Positions 1-6,105 of a stretch of 6,105 bases of DNA are shown one piece after another. The notes under the pieces were generated by a model. That model searched no databases, had not been told where the DNA came from, and saw only the letters and a list, made by a program, of their open reading frames with translations. This DNA is from JOPF133 sp052144935. GTDB lineage: Bacteria; Acidobacteriota; Terriglobia; Bryobacterales; Bryobacteraceae. The stretch's first letter is position 1; each line of letters begins with the position of its first letter. A program made the position numbers and the translations under genes. Where the stretch lies: contig JBKQPR010000112.1 of the NCBI GenBank assembly GCA_052144935.1, positions 1 through 6,105 of the forward strand. The letters run 5' to 3'.

Positions 1-5
1 GCAGA

Positions 6-200
6 TTGGACCGCCACGCCATGCTCCGCGACACGCTCGCTGCCCTGAACCACCTACCTCCGGCGGCGGCCCGGTTTCGAAAGAAACTCCCGCCGGGTTC
101 CCAACCCGTCTTGGCCCAACTGGAACGTAGCGTGCGGAAGGCCCTCAACCCCAGGGAGGCCTACAACATGGTGCCCGGCAGAGATCCCGAAGACGTTTAA
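6..200 (+). CDS. Unrecognised short open frame, possibly the 3' end of a gene cut by the window edge
   Basis: I do not recognise this protein. From a TTG at 6 the frame gives 64 residues ending in TAA, but it is also open to the left edge, so it may be the C-terminal end of a longer gene. The peptide is basic, with a leucine/alanine/proline-rich segment (LNHLPPAAARFRKKLPPGSQ) and a possible short helix (LAQLERSVRKALN). It has no membrane segment, metal-binding cluster or catalytic motif. No ribosome binding site can be judged so near the edge. It lies about 65 bases before the first recognisable transposase homology, so it could be a broken host gene at the insertion point, a remnant of the element, or chance coding in GC-rich DNA. 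Confidence 0.25.
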   Translation: MDRHAMLRDTLAALNHLPPAAARFRKKLPPGSQPVLAQLERSVRKALNPREAYNMVPGRDPEDV

Positions 201-242
201 GCACCCGTTTAGGATTAATGGCCGCCACCGCGTGGCGCTGGG

Positions 243-1195
243 GTGCGCGACTTGAAAGTGAGATCGGCCGATCATGGGCGTCAGCAAATGAAGCTACTCG
301 CCGATCTGGAGGTGACCACCAAAGCCGTGGAACGAACGGCGGAGGCGACTGGTGAAGATATCGCCGTGCGCCAACAGGAAGAGATTCAGCGGGCCCTACA
401 GTTGGATCTGCCCATGATCGTCGGAGAGCCGGTTCCAGTCTTATATGTGCAACTGGATGGGACAGGCGTGCCGGTAGTGAAAAAGGAGACCGTGGGCCGG
501 CGGGGCAAAACGAGGCCCAACCGGCCCACACGCGGGAGGCCAAACTGGGAGGCGTGTTCACGCAGACGGCTTGGGTCGAAAAAGGGTACGCGGTACGCGA
601 TCCCGACTCGCCCACCTACGTCGCCGCCATTGAGCACGGCGGAAGAGTTTGGCAAGCGCCTGTATCCGGAGGCTTGGAAGCGCGGCTGGAGTCGCGCCGC
701 CAAGAGGGTCGTGATCGATGACGGAGCGGAATGGATCTGGAATATTGCCAATGAACACTTCCCCGACGGCATTCAGGTCGTCGATCTGTTTCATGCCCGG
801 CAGCACCTGTGGGGGTTGGCCCGGAAGCGATACCCGAATCAAGACGCCGAGCAGAAAGCCTGGATGACGATCCACCAGGACCTGCTGGATGAGGGGAAAA
901 TCGAGGATCTGGTCGCCGCCCTCCGTCCCCTCGATTCATCCCATCTGGAGTTGGCCGAAAAGACTCGCACCGACGCCGACTACTTCGACAAAAACGCCAA
1001 GCGCATGCGCTATCCGGAATCGAAGCGGGCTGCAAAACCGTCATCGGTCCCGCTGCAAGCAGTCTGGAATGTTTTGGACGGTACGCGGGGCAAACGCCAT
1101 CCTGGCTCTGCGATGCTGCCAAATCAACGGCCGCTTTGAGGATTGCTGGGCCAACCGCCGGGCGGCTTGATTTCCACTTCTATGTCGAACGCCCC
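243..1195 (+). pseudogene. ISKra4-family transposase remnant with multiple frameshifts
   Basis: This was a DDE transposase that moved an ISKra4-type insertion sequence. Homology starts near 268 (DHGRQQMKLLADLEVTTKAVER), so the usual N-terminal zinc-ribbon part is missing. Family landmarks follow: LYVQLDGTGVPVVKKET (probable first catalytic Asp, codon 456-458), EEFGKRLYPEAWKRGW, DDGAEWIWN (probable second Asp, 720-722), VVDLFHARQHLW, ADYFDKNAKRMRYPE, IEAGCKTVIG (probable catalytic Glu, 1022-1024) and SGMFWTVRGANAILALRCC. These landmarks sit in different frames. The lesions that join them are a lost A in the run at 507-510, an extra C at 635, a loss of about 37 bases at 1019, a lost T near 1048, and probably an extra T near 1168. 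The last one separates the stop at 1168-1170 from the tail DFHFYVERP. The deletion removes the stretch usually found between MRYPE and IEAGCK. The gene cannot make an active enzyme. I found no convincing terminal inverted repeats or target duplication. Family homology is from memory. Confidence 0.9.
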
Positions 1196-1276
1196 AAATC
1201 AGCGGACCCCGAACCTGTAGGGCAACGGGACTTGGGCCACCCTTTGATCCGCGGGCGCCCCCCTGCCGGGCAGTCT

Positions 1277-1696
1277 TTACCCCGCCACAGGGGTCTCAAG
1301 CGGTTCGGGAGTCGAAAACCCATGGACGATGCGCTTCCACTCGACCGTGGGTTTCTGGAAATTCACTAAAAGACAAAATCGCCGCCCGGAGGCTCGCAGA
1401 TAGTTGAGACATTGCGCGATATGTTCGTTGGCGAGCCTTTCCACGCATTTCAGCTCCAGGACCAGCACGTCTTCGACGAGGATATCCGCAAAATACTCGC
1501 CCACGCGATAGCCCTTATAGAAAACGGGAATAAAAGTCTGCGCGGTAGCCCGAATGCCACGAAGGTCCAGTTCCCTGAGCAAAGCGCGCTCATAAACCTT
1601 CTCCAAGAATCCCGCGCCGAGCGTATTCGAAACCTCAAACACCGCACCGAGCACGCGCTCAGTCAGTAAATCTGTCTTGTCTTCATCTGTGTTCAT
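1277..1696 (-). CDS. GxxExxY family protein (PD-(D/E)XK nuclease-like)
   Basis: This is a complete 139-residue member of the GxxExxY family, small proteins common in environmental bacteria and of unproven function. The naming motif is GFLEKVY (G29, E32, Y35). A PD-(D/E)XK-like core follows: FADILVED with D71, then VLVLELK with E81 and K83. The conserved C-terminal blocks are QCLNYLRASG (about 95-104) and FCLLVNFQKPTVEWKRIVHG (about 107-126). A tail of about 13 residues follows. All expected blocks are present, so the gene is probably intact. The ATG at 1694-1696 lies inside a repeat made of 10-bp units. Neighbouring units offer ATGs at 1704-1706 and 1684-1686, but both are in other frames and soon reach stops. 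No clear Shine-Dalgarno sequence precedes the start. The gene lies downstream of lptFG on the same strand, 104 bases away. A role in defence, repair or element mobility is possible but not shown. Confidence 0.9.
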   Translation of the reverse strand: MNTDEDKTDLLTERVLGAVFEVSNTLGAGFLEKVYERALLRELDLRGIRATAQTFIPVFYKGYRVGEYFADILVEDVLVLELKCVERLANEHIAQCLNYLRASGRRFCLLVNFQKPTVEWKRIVHGFSTPEPLETPVAG

Positions 1697-1793
1697 CTGC
1701 GTTCATCTGTGGCCAATATTCTTGTGTTCTCGTCCAGGAACGCCTCTCAAGACAATTATTGGCCACAGATGAACACAGATGAACACGGATAAG
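1681..1793. repeat. Imperfect inverted repeat of 10-bp units (ATCTGTGTTC type)
   Basis: The left arm, 1681-1717, reads as three decamers (cttcatctgt, gttcatctgc, gttcatctgt) followed by ggccaat. The right arm, 1758-1793, is attggccacagat followed by gaacacagat, gaacacggat and aag. The reverse complement of the left arm matches the right arm over 33 columns with two mismatches, and the last bases need a one-base gap. The loop (1718-1757) is 40 bases. Repeats of this type are, from memory, frequent next to GxxExxY genes in environmental genomes. The right arm ends 7 bases from the lptFG stop codon, and the left arm contains the GxxExxY start codon. In RNA it could form a long stem. It lacks the GC-rich stem and T run of an intrinsic terminator. 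Confidence 0.88.
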
Positions 1794-1800
1794 CAAACTC

Positions 1801-4155
1801 CTAGCTCCTCATCCTTAGCAGCATATACAGCCCCGCCAGACCGAACACCACGTCGGGGGACCACGCCGCGATCGGCGGCAAGAGTTGGTTCAGGTCGCCG
1901 ATCTTCTCGAACAGCGTCCCGATTCCGCGGTACGCGATCGCAATCGCCAGACTTACTCCAATGCCCGTCATGCGGCCCCGGTTGCCTACCCGGAAGCCGA
2001 ACGGCGCCGCGATCATCGCCATGATCAGCGCGAACAGCGGCGCGGCGAATTTCAAGTGGTATTGCACTTGTAACTTCACCGTGTCGAATCCGCGCTGCTC
2101 CAGGCCGCGGATGTAAGCGCCCAGTTGCAGGAAGCTCATTTGTTTGTCCTGCACCGCCTCGGTCAGGAAGTAATCCGGCGGCTCGGTCAGCTCGCGGAAG
2201 GTGGTGGCTTCGAACGGTCCCCAGGGCAGCCTCTCGGTGCCCTTGAAATCGCTGCTCCAGCCGTTCTCGAACACCCAGGTCTTCGACTCTTTGCTCCAGC
2301 GCGCGCGCTTGGCCTGAATCTGCTTCGTCAGCCGGAACGTGGACGGCTCCAGCTCGAACACGCTGACGTCGTCCATCACGTTTTCCTGCGTGTCGAAGTA
2401 TTTATAGTAGTAAATGCGCCCCTCGTAACCGCGAATCCACTTACATCCTGGACATAAGTATGTCTGGGTAGTGCGTCCCTTGATGATATCGCGCAATTTC
2501 TGCTGCCGTAAGTTGGCGGCCGGCACATAGTAATAATTGAACGCGAACAGGCCGCCCGAGAGCAAGATGCTGCCGATCAGAATGGGCGCGGCCAGGCGGT
2601 GCAAGCTGACCCCGCACGCCCGGAAAGCCGTAACTTCATTCTGCTTGCTCAGGACGCCGAGGTTGATCAGCACCGCCACCAGCACGCTCAGCGGCAGCAT
2701 CTCATAAATCTCCTCCGGGGCCAGGAAAAACAGATACTTGAACATCGTCATGAGCGGTATGTTGCGCTGGAACATATCACCCATCAGCTCGAAGAAGTTA
2801 TACACCAGAATCATCGAAACGAAGCTGGCCAGCACCACGCAGAGGTAAAACACGAAATTGGCCAGCACGTAGGTGTCGATGATCTGCGGCAGCAGCGGCA
2901 GCCGGATGCCGGAGAGACGCGGGCGGGCCGCCGCGGGCTTGGCCGCGCGCCGCTTGAACCGCCCCGCCAGCCTCTCGAACCAGCCCGTGACGGTGCCCAC
3001 CATGTCGCGGTCGCCGGGACTCTCCATGCGGTACAGGAACACCACTCCGGCCAGGAAGAACACCACATCCGGCAGCCACACCGCCATGGGGATGGGCATC
3101 GGCGGCAGAGTCGCACCCAGCAGGTGGAAGGGCGACCGCTTCTTGGCCAGGTTGAGCAGCGAAATCGAGGTCAGATAGTAGCCGAAGAAGGCCAGAAAAA
3201 CGGCGTTCACGTAGCCCGCCCCTTTGCCGCCCTTGCGCGTGGCGACCCCCAGCGGAATCCCCACCATCGCCAGCATGATGCAGGCCAGCGGAAGGGCGAA
3301 GCGGTTGTGCAGCTCCACCTGCACGTCGATCCAGTCCGGCCCGTAGTAACTCAGCAGCGCGCGGGTGTTCATTTCGCGCGAAATCAGCGTCTTCTGCTCC
3401 GGCGGTTTGGCGTCCAGCGCCTGTTCCGACACCCGCATTTCGCTGTCGTGCGCCTTGCCGTCCTTGCCCATCTCGTGGGTGGCGCGGTCGTGCATGGAGA
3501 GTTGCACGCGGTTGTGGTCGGGGTCTGGCACGGCCACGGCCATGCGCGCCACGGTCACCAGCGGCCCGTCGGCTTTGGCGCCCAGCCCCTGCTGGCGCTG
3601 CTCGGGCGGAGTCACGTCCGCCAGGAAGACGTTGCGCCACACGGTCGGATTGCCGGTGCGGACATCGCCCACGTACAGGATCATGTTGGGGAAGTCTTCC
3701 ACGAAGGAGCGCGGCTTGATTTCGGAGGAGACCTGCCGCCGCGCCAGTTCGTAAGTGATGTTGGTGGCCTCGCGCAGGCAATACGGCGACATGCGCAGCG
3801 AAGCCGCGCCCGCCAGAACAGCGCCCAGGGCGGCGAACAGCAGCACCGGCAGGATCACCTTGCGGCTGGAAACGCCGGCCGCCCGCATGGCCACAATCTC
3901 GCCATCGGAGGACATACGGCCCAACCCGATCAGAATCCCCACCAGCACGCCGAAGGGAATGGTTTGCGGCAACACCGGCGGCAGCGAATAAGCCAGCAGC
4001 GTGAAGACGGTCTTGGGCGAGGGATTGCCCGCGCCCAGGAGCACTTCAAACAGTTTGTCCACCTTCTGCAGGAAGATGACGAACGTGGCCAGGCCCGTGC
4101 CCAGCAGCGAGCTGGTCAGGATCTCCCGGAAAATGTACCGGCCGAGGAGGCGCAC
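1801..4155 (-). CDS. LptF-LptG fusion: lipopolysaccharide export permease of the LptB2FG complex
   Basis: This 784-residue inner-membrane protein carries two YjgP/YjgQ domains in one chain. With the LptB ATPase dimer they should extract LPS from the inner membrane and pass it to the Lpt bridge. The N half (about 1-380) is LptF-like: RYIFREIL amphipathic start, helices near 12-30, 50-78 and 99-120, a periplasmic jellyroll (about 121-280), then helices near 284-305, 313-335 and 355-377. The C half (about 426-784) repeats this plan and is LptG-like, with periplasmic region 545-695. Each half has the cytoplasmic loop expected to contact LptB: SSDGEIVAMRAAGVS (E86) and SKQNEVTAFRACGVS (E507). A basic linker (about 380-425) joins them and would be cytoplasmic, which keeps both halves in native topology. 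E. coli LptF and LptG are separate proteins of about 360 residues each, so the length fits a full fusion. The start is GTG at 4153-4155, supported by the family-typical MRLLGRYIFRE. It lies 6 bp after the TldD-like gene, without a clear Shine-Dalgarno sequence, so translation may be coupled. CPGC at 568-571 is unusual. Confidence 0.93.
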   Translation of the reverse strand: MRLLGRYIFREILTSSLLGTGLATFVIFLQKVDKLFEVLLGAGNPSPKTVFTLLAYSLPPVLPQTIPFGVLVGILIGLGRMSSDGEIVAMRAAGVSSRKVILPVLLFAALGAVLAGAASLRMSPYCLREATNITYELARRQVSSEIKPRSFVEDFPNMILYVGDVRTGNPTVWRNVFLADVTPPEQRQQGLGAKADGPLVTVARMAVAVPDPDHNRVQLSMHDRATHEMGKDGKAHDSEMRVSEQALDAKPPEQKTLISREMNTRALLSYYGPDWIDVQVELHNRFALPLACIMLAMVGIPLGVATRKGGKGAGYVNAVFLAFFGYYLTSISLLNLAKKRSPFHLLGATLPPMPIPMAVWLPDVVFFLAGVVFLYRMESPGDRDMVGTVTGWFERLAGRFKRRAAKPAAARPRLSGIRLPLLPQIIDTYVLANFVFYLCVVLASFVSMILVYNFFELMGDMFQRNIPLMTMFKYLFFLAPEEIYEMLPLSVLVAVLINLGVLSKQNEVTAFRACGVSLHRLAAPILIGSILLSGGLFAFNYYYVPAANLRQQKLRDIIKGRTTQTYLCPGCKWIRGYEGRIYYYKYFDTQENVMDDVSVFELEPSTFRLTKQIQAKRARWSKESKTWVFENGWSSDFKGTERLPWGPFEATTFRELTEPPDYFLTEAVQDKQMSFLQLGAYIRGLEQRGFDTVKLQVQYHLKFAAPLFALIMAMIAAPFGFRVGNRGRMTGIGVSLAIAIAYRGIGTLFEKIGDLNQLLPPIAAWSPDVVFGLAGLYMLLRMRS

Positions 4156-4161
4156 AAACGG
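4156..4161 (-). other. 6-bp junction between the TldD-like gene and lptFG
   Basis: The TAG stop of the TldD-like gene (4162-4164) is separated by six bases from the GTG start of lptFG (4153-4155). There is no room for a promoter and no recognisable Shine-Dalgarno sequence just before the GTG. The two genes are therefore read as one operon with likely translational coupling. This is inference from spacing only. Confidence 0.75.
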
Positions 4162-5904
4162 CTACCGAACCGTGTCCGGGGCCAGACCCGGGGCCGGCAC
4201 CACCGGCAGCTTGGGCAGCTCTTCCTCCACCGGATGCAGCTCCAGATCGTCGATCAGGATGGACGGCGCCACCACGCAGGCCTCGGACGTGTATGTGCTG
4301 GCGCCAATCAGCGCGAAGGGGGCCGGATTATCCATGAAATCGAATACCGTGCTGTCGTTGCCCGCCGCCAGGATGTCCTTGAGGGAGCGGGCGTTGAACC
4401 CGCGGAACCGCAGGCCGCGCACCAGCTCCTCGCGGCCGTCGGGGTACACCTTGTAGGCCAGGATGGGCAAGCTGACCGGACGCCCGCTTCCCTGTCCTCC
4501 CTGAATCAGCCTCCGCACTTCGTCGATGGATGCCGAGGACGGAAAATCCATCCTGCGCACCAGGATGCCGTACGGCTTGTTGCGCGTCTGAATCAGGTCG
4601 ATCAGTTGCTTCTTCAGATCGGCCGGAGACACGCCCTCCGAGGAACTCACGAACAGGTTACTGATGCCGGGTGTGGAGGCGCCGTTATTGCCCGGCATGC
4701 GCGCGCGCCCGTTGGAACCTTCGAATCCCTTCACCGGCTGGCGCGTGAGCAGGTAACCCTTCAGCACGCCCTTCTGCACCAGCGGCAACGGTTTGGCGGG
4801 GACGCCTTCGCGGTCCACATCGTAGCTGCCGAAGAGCGGCCGGCCGCGCCACTCCTTCTGCGTGGGGTCGTCCACCACCTCGAAGGAATCGGGCAGCACG
4901 CGCGCCCCCAGCCGGCCGTCCAGCTCGCTGGGTTCCACGCCGCCGCCCCGTCCGCCGCCGCCCGCCGGACGCCGCGTCAGCGAGAGATTGTGCCCCAGCA
5001 CCTCGGCGAAAACCTGCGCCGCGGCGGTGCCTTCAAACAGCACCGGGCCGCTATAATCCTCGCCCTTGGGGGCCTTGGCCAACGCCACCACGTTCTTGGC
5101 CAGCTCCGCCACGCCGCGGCGCATCTCGGCATCCGGCGGCATGCGTACGGGGTCCAGCGCATGGAAGGTGAGGGCATCCCGCAAGGTCGTGCCGTCGGCG
5201 GCTTGGGCGATCGCGCGGGCGCGCAGGTAGACTACGTTTTCCGGCTCGCGCACTTCCGTGCCTTCGGAATTCACCACCACGTAGCCGCCCGCGCTGGCCT
5301 CCATCTCGATCGAAGAATTCTTGACTTCGGGATATTCGGCGAACACCGCCGAAAGCGCCCGCACTTTGTCCGCCCAGGCATCCTCATCCAGTTCGAGCGC
5401 GTGGAAGGGATGCACCGAGTGGAGCGGCTCGGCGTGCGCGAAATCGTTCAGATCGCCGTTCTGCGACAGGTTGCGCAGCGCCGCCCGCTTGCGCGAAATG
5501 GCCTCCACCGCCGACTTGTAAGCCGAATCGGTCTCCAGCCAGAGATAGCGGCGCAGCACCGGATAGGAGTTTTCCAACGGGAAGCGCTCCAGATCGTAAC
5601 GCGAGCCGCCGAATCCACCGCCGGCGAAGTTGGTGTTGTCGAACTTGTAATCGCCCACCCGCACGAAGACCTCGGGTTGTCGAAAGCGCTCACGCCGCTT
5701 GTGCACCAGCCCGCCCAAGCTCGCGGAGACGCTGAAACTATCGGCCTCGTCCATTACGTACTCGATGAAGTAGGGCGCTTCCAGGTTGGCCACGGTGATC
5801 TTGCGGGCCCGCTCCAGCTCGTCGTGCATGGCGCGCAGCATCGGATCGGGCGCCGGCGTCTGGGCACTGAGCGCTGCCAGCGCGGCGGCGGCGAGCGCGA
5901 TCAA
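4162..5904 (-). CDS. Secreted TldD/PmbA-like (peptidase U62 family) protein with degenerate HExxxH
   Basis: This 580-residue protein resembles the TldD/PmbA (TldE) family, whose E. coli pair degrades unfolded peptides and processes microcin B17. The N-terminal region has LEAPYFIEYVMDEADSFSVSASLGG (about 41-65) and VGDYKFDNTN (83-92). The block aligned to the zinc site is GPVLFEGTAAAQVFAEVLGH (286-305). The usual HExxxH appears as A300-E301-VLG-H305, so the first His is missing. A C-terminal segment, EACVVAPSILIDDLEL (541-556), resembles the TldD end, where a Cys (here C543) is a ligand. A glycine run lies at 314-322 and a proline-rich tail ends the protein. Residues 2-17 are a hydrophobic alanine/leucine stretch ending LSAQTP, which suggests a signal peptide and a periplasmic site, unlike cytoplasmic E. 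coli TldD. The TTG at 5902-5904 is the only recognised start near it. Lys-Arg codons lie in frame just upstream and the frame stays open to the window edge, so the start is uncertain. Peptidase activity is doubtful; a TldE-like partner role is possible. Confidence 0.85.
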   Translation of the reverse strand: MIALAAAALAALSAQTPAPDPMLRAMHDELERARKITVANLEAPYFIEYVMDEADSFSVSASLGGLVHKRRERFRQPEVFVRVGDYKFDNTNFAGGGFGGSRYDLERFPLENSYPVLRRYLWLETDSAYKSAVEAISRKRAALRNLSQNGDLNDFAHAEPLHSVHPFHALELDEDAWADKVRALSAVFAEYPEVKNSSIEMEASAGGYVVVNSEGTEVREPENVVYLRARAIAQAADGTTLRDALTFHALDPVRMPPDAEMRRGVAELAKNVVALAKAPKGEDYSGPVLFEGTAAAQVFAEVLGHNLSLTRRPAGGGGRGGGVEPSELDGRLGARVLPDSFEVVDDPTQKEWRGRPLFGSYDVDREGVPAKPLPLVQKGVLKGYLLTRQPVKGFEGSNGRARMPGNNGASTPGISNLFVSSSEGVSPADLKKQLIDLIQTRNKPYGILVRRMDFPSSASIDEVRRLIQGGQGSGRPVSLPILAYKVYPDGREELVRGLRFRGFNARSLKDILAAGNDSTVFDFMDNPAPFALIGASTYTSEACVVAPSILIDDLELHPVEEELPKLPVVPAPGLAPDTVR

Positions 5905-5954
5905 CCAGACTGTTGCGCAGCGTTTCGAATAGGGCGCGGCGCCGGCACTTTTGT

Positions 5955-5965
5955 GGGGTTTCCCC
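5955..5965. repeat. Small palindrome GGGG-TTT-CCCC
   Basis: A perfect 4-bp stem with a 3-base loop. It is too short to be an RNA hairpin of note on its own, but it is one of three palindromes clustered within about 115 bases upstream of the TldD-like gene. Confidence 0.45.
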
Positions 5966-5972
5966 TTAGGCC

Positions 5973-5992
5973 CGTCGGCACTCAGGCCGACG
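5973..5992. repeat. Palindrome CGTCGGC-ACTCAG-GCCGACG
   Basis: A perfect 7-bp stem (5973-5979 with 5986-5992) around a 6-base loop. There is no T run on either side, so it is not an intrinsic terminator. It may be part of a dispersed intergenic repeat. Confidence 0.65.
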
Positions 5993-6047
5993 CCTGCGTG
6001 AGCCGCGGCATCACAATCACGAACCGGTGTTGAGACAAGCGGAGGTT

Positions 6048-6067
6048 GGCAGGCGAAAGCGCCTGCC
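6048..6067. repeat. Palindrome GGCAGGCG-AAAG-CGCCTGCC
   Basis: A perfect 8-bp GC-rich stem (6048-6055 with 6060-6067) around a 4-base loop. It is followed by CCACTTTG on the plus strand and by AACCTCC on the minus strand, so neither side has a terminator T run. A REP-like dispersed repeat is the most likely explanation, from its form alone. Confidence 0.65.
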
Positions 6068-6083
6068 CCACTTTGCTCTACAA

Positions 6084-6105
6084 GAGGTGGGCTTTGAGAG
6101 GTGGG
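6084..6105. repeat. Short direct repeat GAGGTGGG, two copies
   Basis: GAGGTGGG occurs at 6084-6091 and again at 6098-6105, a 14-base period, with CTTTGA between the copies. The second copy runs to the window edge, so further copies may lie outside. Two copies of eight bases could be chance. Confidence 0.4.

Larger units (their letters stand above)
5905..6105. other. 201-bp region upstream of the TldD-like gene, rich in small palindromes
   Basis: No separate gene is recognised here. On the minus strand the frame of the TldD-like gene is open for all 67 codons to the window edge, with no ATG, GTG or TTG in it. The stretch nearest the gene reads SKRCATVW just before the TTG, which would suit the charged part of a signal peptide. 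The rest carries three short perfect hairpins and a direct repeat and looks like repetitive intergenic DNA. No convincing -35/-10 pair was found for the operon. Confidence 0.5.

Noticed and set aside
507..511. AAAA run in the transposase as a programmed frameshift site
   Set aside because: It is compensated by an extra base at 635 and accompanied by a deletion and further shifts, so decay explains it better. No slippery heptamer with a downstream structure was seen.
1279..1294. ACCCC-GCCACA-GGGGT hairpin at the end of the GxxExxY gene as a terminator
   Set aside because: The stem is only 5 bp, overlaps the stop codon and has no T run after it.
1758..1793. Inverted repeat as an intrinsic terminator for lptFG
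   Set aside because: The stem is of mixed base composition, the loop is 40 bases and no T run follows on the minus strand.
1779..2024. Plus-strand open frame beginning MNTDK in the right repeat arm
   Set aside because: It starts in the repeat by chance, then runs antisense to the 3' end of lptFG and has a low-complexity Ser/Arg/Pro-rich product.
2599..6033. Open frame of 1144 codons on the plus strand, antisense to lptFG and the TldD-like gene
   Set aside because: It lies directly opposite two well-supported genes. Its product is full of His, Arg, Gln and Gly with no recognisable domain, as expected when GC-rich third codon positions suppress stops on the opposite strand.
6018..6036. Possible minus-strand promoter (TTGTCT with a weak -10) upstream of the TldD-like gene
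   Set aside because: The -10 match is poor (TGTGAT), and in GC-rich DNA of an uncertain phylum such a match means little.

Overview
The window is GC-rich and looks chromosomal, from a Gram-negative bacterium with an outer membrane. The best guess is Acidobacteriota, near Solibacter/Bryobacterales. That guess rests on a single-chain LptF-LptG fusion, a secreted TldD/PmbA-like protein next to it, and ATCTGTGTTCATCTGTGG-type repeats beside a GxxExxY gene. It comes from memory of these families, not from a database search.

Layout. Bases 1-242 hold an unrecognised short open frame cut by the left edge. Bases 243-1195 (+) are a dead ISKra4-family transposase: the N-terminal part is missing and five further lesions can be placed by frame. 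Bases 1277-1696 (-) encode a complete GxxExxY protein with PD-(D/E)XK-like residues. Its start codon lies in one arm of an imperfect inverted repeat built of 10-bp units (1681-1793). Bases 1801-4155 (-) encode a 784-residue LptF-LptG fusion permease. Bases 4162-5904 (-) encode a 580-residue TldD/PmbA-like protein that keeps only part of the HExxxH motif. The last 201 bases hold three small perfect palindromes and a short direct repeat; the TldD-like reading frame stays open through them to the window edge.

How the parts fit. The TldD-like gene and lptFG are on the same strand, 6 bp apart, and very probably co-transcribed. The permease would form the membrane part of the LptB2FG lipopolysaccharide exporter. 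The TldD-like protein appears to be exported to the periplasm, but no direct functional link is visible. The GxxExxY gene follows on the same strand, so transcripts reading through from lptFG could fold the repeat over its start codon. The left third, with IS remains and a repeat-flanked accessory gene, looks like a small insertion-prone patch beside a core envelope operon. I saw no tRNA, rRNA, CRISPR array or clearly new multi-gene system.
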